A stretch of 64,000 bases of DNA. Source: Ampullimonas aquatilis. Lineage in GTDB: Bacteria > Pseudomonadota > Gammaproteobacteria > Burkholderiales > Burkholderiaceae_D. Below the pieces are notes generated by a model, which was not told the DNA's origin, searched no databases, and was given only the letters and a program-made list of their open reading frames with translations. Made by a program: the position numbers and the translations under genes. Positions 60,481-64,000 of this stretch are shown here, in pieces. The DNA is taken from NCBI RefSeq assembly GCF_049675895.1, contig NZ_CP183834.1:3348001-3412000 (forward strand), read 5' to 3'. The stretch's first letter is position 1, and each line of letters starts with the position of its first letter.

Positions 60481-61953
60481 TTACTCTGCGCGAGCCAGAC
60501 GCACGCTCCGGCTCAATTCAATACGATGCTGGACATCAGCCGCCATCATTTTAAAGGCTGAACGCTTGCTGGCTGACAGCTCCGGCGGTGGTGGCAGCAC
60601 GGCGGTCATTGGATCAACCGGCACATCATTGACACGAAACTCGTAGTGCAAATGAGGACCCGTCGCCCAACCGGTTTGACCAACAAAACCTATCACCTGA
60701 TTTTGCGCAACACGATCACCCTTGTTCATGTTGTCAGAAAAAGCCGAAAGGTGCGCATAAACAGTCGTGATATTGTTGGCATGCTTTACAAACACCACGT
60801 TGCCATAACCACGCTGCTGTCCGACAAAGTCAACCACGCCATCACCCGCACTCTTGACCTTGGTGCCAGTTGGGGCGGCAAAATCAACACCAGTATGCGC
60901 CTTCCAGTTTTGGAAAATGGGATGCAAACGCTCTTCAGTAAACTCCGAGCTGATACGCGTAAATTCAAGGGGGTTACGAATAAAGGCTTCGGCCATCCGA
61001 CGGCCTTCGTAGCTATAGTAACCACCACGAGGCACATCCTTAACCGCTGTCGACAAAGTTGTTTTGAGTGCCGCAGGCGCTGTTGCTAGCGCAGGCTCAT
61101 CAAACCAAACTGCACTTAAGCGTTTGCCACGGTTATACAGTTCGACCGCCAACACACGACCCGCACGGGCAAACTCGCCATTGTCGAAAAAACTTTCATA
61201 CACCAGATTGATACGATCACCTCTTTTGATGTCCTTTTCCATATCCAGCTGACCGGAAAAAATATCCGCAATCTGGCTGGAAACGGAGTCCGGCACACCG
61301 GCCGCATCGGTGGAAGCAAAGTATTTACCGCGTAATTCGACCGACTTCACTTCGATGCGCTGTTCCAGGGAAACAGCTTCAATGTGTGCAAAAAAATGAT
61401 TATCCGATAAGCGGCTGATCACAACCTGTTGAGCGGTGGCAGCTTGCACCTCAAATTTGTCGGCGGAATTGACAGGTCCTTGTGACTCACTCAAACGCAA
61501 GGATAATAACTGGCGTTGCGGATTAGTGATAACACTGATCCACTGACCTTCATCAAAATGGAACAGCTTGCGCGCAGTGGCATCATTGCGAATGAAGTTT
61601 TCAGCATAAGGATCACGTACCCCCATGCGCAATAAGAGGCCCGACAAGGTATCGCCACGGCGCACTTGCTCCTGGCGATAAAGCGGGACTTCTGCATCTT
61701 CAATCACACTGAGCTGATCTTCAAGGCTGCGGATTTCCAGGGTTTCAGATGCATTGGTGATGAGTGGTGGTTGCTCTGCCTTCATCGAAACACCAATCGC
61801 TGCACCAGCACAACCAAGAGAACCCAATAAAGCGATCAGCAACCAGCGTGCGATAGAAATCCGTTTGGACTCATGTTTGGATAACTTGGCCTGGCGTGCT
61901 TCGGTATGAAGATCAAGGCCGGTCATCTTGAATTGAGAAAGTTTTTTTTGCAT
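60481..61953 (-). CDS. M23-family peptidoglycan endopeptidase (MepM-like)
   Basis: This is an inner-membrane-anchored cell-wall hydrolase of 490 residues. One transmembrane helix (about 37-57) follows a basic N-terminus. A LysM/OapA-like region (about 95-150, VRRGDTLSGLLLRMGV) precedes the LytM peptidase domain (about 345-460). Zinc ligands are visible in HTGVDFAAPTGT and GPHLHYEF, with the HxH pattern. It cuts peptide cross-links to allow wall growth. Divergent from tyrS; the 297-bp region between holds no other gene I can support. Confidence 0.93.
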   Translation of the reverse strand: MQKKLSQFKMTGLDLHTEARQAKLSKHESKRISIARWLLIALLGSLGCAGAAIGVSMKAEQPPLITNASETLEIRSLEDQLSVIEDAEVPLYRQEQVRRGDTLSGLLLRMGVRDPYAENFIRNDATARKLFHFDEGQWISVITNPQRQLLSLRLSESQGPVNSADKFEVQAATAQQVVISRLSDNHFFAHIEAVSLEQRIEVKSVELRGKYFASTDAAGVPDSVSSQIADIFSGQLDMEKDIKRGDRINLVYESFFDNGEFARAGRVLAVELYNRGKRLSAVWFDEPALATAPAALKTTLSTAVKDVPRGGYYSYEGRRMAEAFIRNPLEFTRISSEFTEERLHPIFQNWKAHTGVDFAAPTGTKVKSAGDGVVDFVGQQRGYGNVVFVKHANNITTVYAHLSAFSDNMNKGDRVAQNQVIGFVGQTGWATGPHLHYEFRVNDVPVDPMTAVLPPPPELSASKRSAFKMMAADVQHRIELSRSVRLARAE

Positions 61954-62250
61954 CGTTCCGTCAGTTAAAATTCATGCTACTTGTGGTTACGCCAAGTACT
62001 GCCGTTTTGCTGGTTCTTTTCAGCGCAACTGCGGGCTTTACCCGTGATGACAGATAAGATGCTTGATGTCTGTCCCCAGTATGCGCGGCCAATTTATTTT
62101 GAGTTTTCTTTGGCCGAGCGTTCGATTATAACAAAACCAGTCATAAGAAAACCGAATAGCTCTGTTTCCAGGAAGAACGAACCCGGAATTGTTCCTATTT
62201 GCCTATTTTTACAGCAAGATTTAATCCCGCCAATTAACGAAATTAATTTC

Positions 62251-63507
62251 ATGAACGACGCCGCTTTAACGCCTTCACCAACTACTGCTGCCCCGACTAT
62301 CTATTCCCAATCCGTTCAGGATGCACTGGCCATTGTCAAACGCGGCGCCGAAGAATTGCTGATCGAAGCCGAATTTGCCCAAAAACTTGCCCAAAGTGAA
62401 ACCAGTGGCAAGTCATTGCGCATCAAGTTGGGGCTCGACCCAACCGCGCCCGACATTCATGTGGGTCACACCGTGGTGCTCAATAAGTTGCGGCAATTGC
62501 AAGACCTCGGCCATACCGTGATCTTTTTGATTGGTGACTTCACCAGCATGATTGGCGACCCGACCGGACGCAACTCGACTCGCCCCCCATTAACGCGCGA
62601 GCAGATTGAAGAAAACGCTAAAACCTATCGGACCCAGGCATTCAAGATTTTGGACGCCGACAAAACCGAGCTACGTTTTAATTCTGAATGGTGCACACCG
62701 CTGGGCAGTGAAGGCTTGATCAAACTAGCTTCGCGCTATACCGTGGCGCGCATTCTGGAGCGTGACGACTTCACCAAGCGCTTTGAATCAGGTGTGCCGA
62801 TCTCCCTGCACGAGTTCTTGTATCCGCTCATGCAGGGCTATGACTCGGTGGCGCTGCAGTCCGATCTGGAATTGGGTGGCACCGACCAAAAATTCAACTT
62901 GCTGGTTGGCCGTGAATTGCAAAAGCAATATGGCCAGTCCCAACAGTGCATTTTGACGATGCCCTTGCTGGAAGGTTTGGATGGTGTGGAAAAAATGTCC
63001 AAGTCCAAAGGCAATTACATTGGTATCAATGAAGCACCGGGTGACATGTTTGGCAAGCTGATGAGCGTCTCGGACGAGCTGATGTGGCGCTACTATGATC
63101 TACTGTCCTTTCGGACTCTGGCCGACATCGCGGGCTTTAAGGCAGAGTGCGCGGGTGGTCGCAATCCGCGTGATATCAAGGTTTTGCTCGCGCAAGAAAT
63201 CGTGGCACGTTTTCATAGTCAGGCCGATGCCGAAAAGGCCCTGGCTGACTTTAACGATCGCGCCAAAGGCGGCATTCCCGATGACATTCCAGAAGTGTTA
63301 CTGGCTGGCGCACCGCTGGCCATTGGTGCACTGCTCAAGCAAGCCGGACTGGTCCCATCCACCTCGGAAGCGACACGCAATATCGAGCAGGGTGGCGTCA
63401 AGATTGATGGCACCAAAATCAGTGACAAGGGTCTCAAAGTGGCGGCGGGCAATTATGTGATTCAGGTAGGCAAACGCAAATTTGCTCGTGTATGCTTGAC
63501 AGCATAA
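62251..63507 (+). CDS. tyrS: Tyrosyl-tRNA synthetase
   Basis: This is a class I synthetase that charges tRNA-Tyr. The frame is open for 90 codons upstream, but MNDAALTPSP at 62251 is the likely start, giving 418 residues. HIGH appears as HVGH in APDIHVGHTVVLNKL, KMSKS as EKMSKSKGNY, and a C-terminal S4 RNA-binding domain ends the protein (IEQGGVKIDGTKISDKG). It fits the TyrZ-like branch common in betaproteobacteria. The upstream region has no T-box or other leader I can recognise. Confidence 0.97.
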   Translation: MNDAALTPSPTTAAPTIYSQSVQDALAIVKRGAEELLIEAEFAQKLAQSETSGKSLRIKLGLDPTAPDIHVGHTVVLNKLRQLQDLGHTVIFLIGDFTSMIGDPTGRNSTRPPLTREQIEENAKTYRTQAFKILDADKTELRFNSEWCTPLGSEGLIKLASRYTVARILERDDFTKRFESGVPISLHEFLYPLMQGYDSVALQSDLELGGTDQKFNLLVGRELQKQYGQSQQCILTMPLLEGLDGVEKMSKSKGNYIGINEAPGDMFGKLMSVSDELMWRYYDLLSFRTLADIAGFKAECAGGRNPRDIKVLLAQEIVARFHSQADAEKALADFNDRAKGGIPDDIPEVLLAGAPLAIGALLKQAGLVPSTSEATRNIEQGGVKIDGTKISDKGLKVAAGNYVIQVGKRKFARVCLTA

Positions 63508-63531
63508 TCACACGTCAATCTGGGGAATAAC

Positions 63532-64000
63532 ATGAAGCTCTGGTCAGATAGTTTTGCCGATGGCGCAACCATTCCTGGTGAGTTTGCCTTTTGCGTGATT
63601 GATCTGAAAAATCATATTGCGGTTTCCAGCAATCGCAACCCGCATCTGGCCTGGAGCGACCTTCCCCCAGGCACTCAATCCCTCGCGCTGATCTGTCATG
63701 ACCCGGATGCGCCCTCGCGGCCTGATGGTGTCAATAAGGAAAATCGGGAAATACCCGTCGATCTACCGCGTGCCAACTTTTTTCATTGGGCGCTCTTTAA
63801 CATCAACCCTTCTATCATCGAAATTGCCGCTGGCTCGCACAGCCATAGTGTCATGGCGCATGGCAAGGGTGGCCCGGTGACGCATCAGCAAATGCGCCAC
63901 GGCTTGAATGATTACACCAGCTGGTTTGCCGGTGACCATGATATGGATGGCGATTACTTTGGCTACGACGGCCCCTGCCCACCCTGGAATGATGCACTGG
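63532..64000 (+). CDS. PEBP-family (YbhB/YbcL, Raf-kinase-inhibitor-like) protein, truncated at window edge
   Basis: The gene has GGGGA before the ATG and continues past the right edge; about 156 residues are seen. Family motifs are NPHLAWSDLPPGTQSLALICHDPDAPS, FFHWALFNI and DYFGYDGPCPPWND, which form the ligand-binding pocket of phosphatidylethanolamine-binding proteins. Bacterial function is unclear. It starts 24 bp after tyrS and is likely cotranscribed. Confidence 0.92.
   Translation, partial: MKLWSDSFADGATIPGEFAFCVIDLKNHIAVSSNRNPHLAWSDLPPGTQSLALICHDPDAPSRPDGVNKENREIPVDLPRANFFHWALFNINPSIIEIAAGSHSHSVMAHGKGGPVTHQQMRHGLNDYTSWFAGDHDMDGDYFGYDGPCPPWNDAL

Noticed and set aside
1..64000. tRNA, rRNA, CRISPR array, prophage, transposase or integrase genes.
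   Set aside because: None found by eye: no cloverleaf-like segments with CCA ends, no regular repeat-spacer pattern, and no DDE or recombinase motif in any plausible protein.

Overview
The window is chromosomal DNA of a Gram-negative betaproteobacterium, most likely order Burkholderiales and perhaps near Oxalobacteraceae. The main reasons are two adjacent Burkholderiales-type trimeric porins, the block coq7 / osmC-like / rplM-rpsI / argC / erpA / anmK / M23 peptidase / tyrS, a urt-ure urea cluster, and a GTP-type PEP carboxykinase. Base composition looks close to half GC. The genus assignment is inference. I saw no tRNA, rRNA, CRISPR array, prophage or intact insertion sequence.

Layout. 1-4.7 kb: cell-envelope and replication housekeeping (LemA-like fragment, dolP, diaA, yraN, rsmI, rlpA). 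5.0-12.9 kb: a four-gene sensory operon made of a TonB-dependent receptor, a YfiR-like periplasmic protein, a hybrid histidine kinase with a YfiN-like sensor, and a REC-PAS-GGDEF-EAL protein. 12.9-26.5 kb: a minus-strand urea island running urtABCDE, ureD, ureA, ureB, ureC, an NYN-LOTUS protein, ureE, ureF, ureG and a nickel permease. It has a good sigma-54 promoter ahead of urtA and tandem terminators after urtA. 26.9-45 kb: a mosaic of accessory genes. These include two patatins, a phytase-like/GDPD chimera, a BLUF photoreceptor beside a Crp/Fnr regulator, an RND efflux pair, a tandem alpha/beta hydrolase without catalytic serines, a MOSC protein, and a CsoR-fold repressor lacking metal ligands next to an ABC exporter. 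45-54.7 kb: a beta-propeller-like lipoprotein, a hydroxyacid dehydrogenase, pckG, a LysR regulator, pagL and two porins. 54.8-64 kb: core genes coq7 to tyrS, ending in a truncated PEBP-family gene.

How the genes work together. The urea island is a complete import-and-hydrolysis module: the Urt ABC transporter brings urea in, UreABC hydrolyses it, UreDEFG load nickel, and the permease supplies nickel. Its promoter suggests nitrogen control. The sensory operon looks like a YfiR-type periplasmic switch whose output passes through a phosphorelay into cyclic-di-GMP turnover.

The least explained signals are non-coding. (1) A 70-72 bp intergenic repeat occurs eight times on both strands, usually just after the 3' end of a gene in the same orientation. 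(2) A complete leucine-type attenuator (12-residue leader peptide with five Leu codons, competing hairpins and a terminator) lies upstream of rplM rather than of a leucine-biosynthesis gene. (3) The heptamer GCACCAA/TTGGTGC occurs four times in 131 bp upstream of the sigma-54 promoter of urtA.
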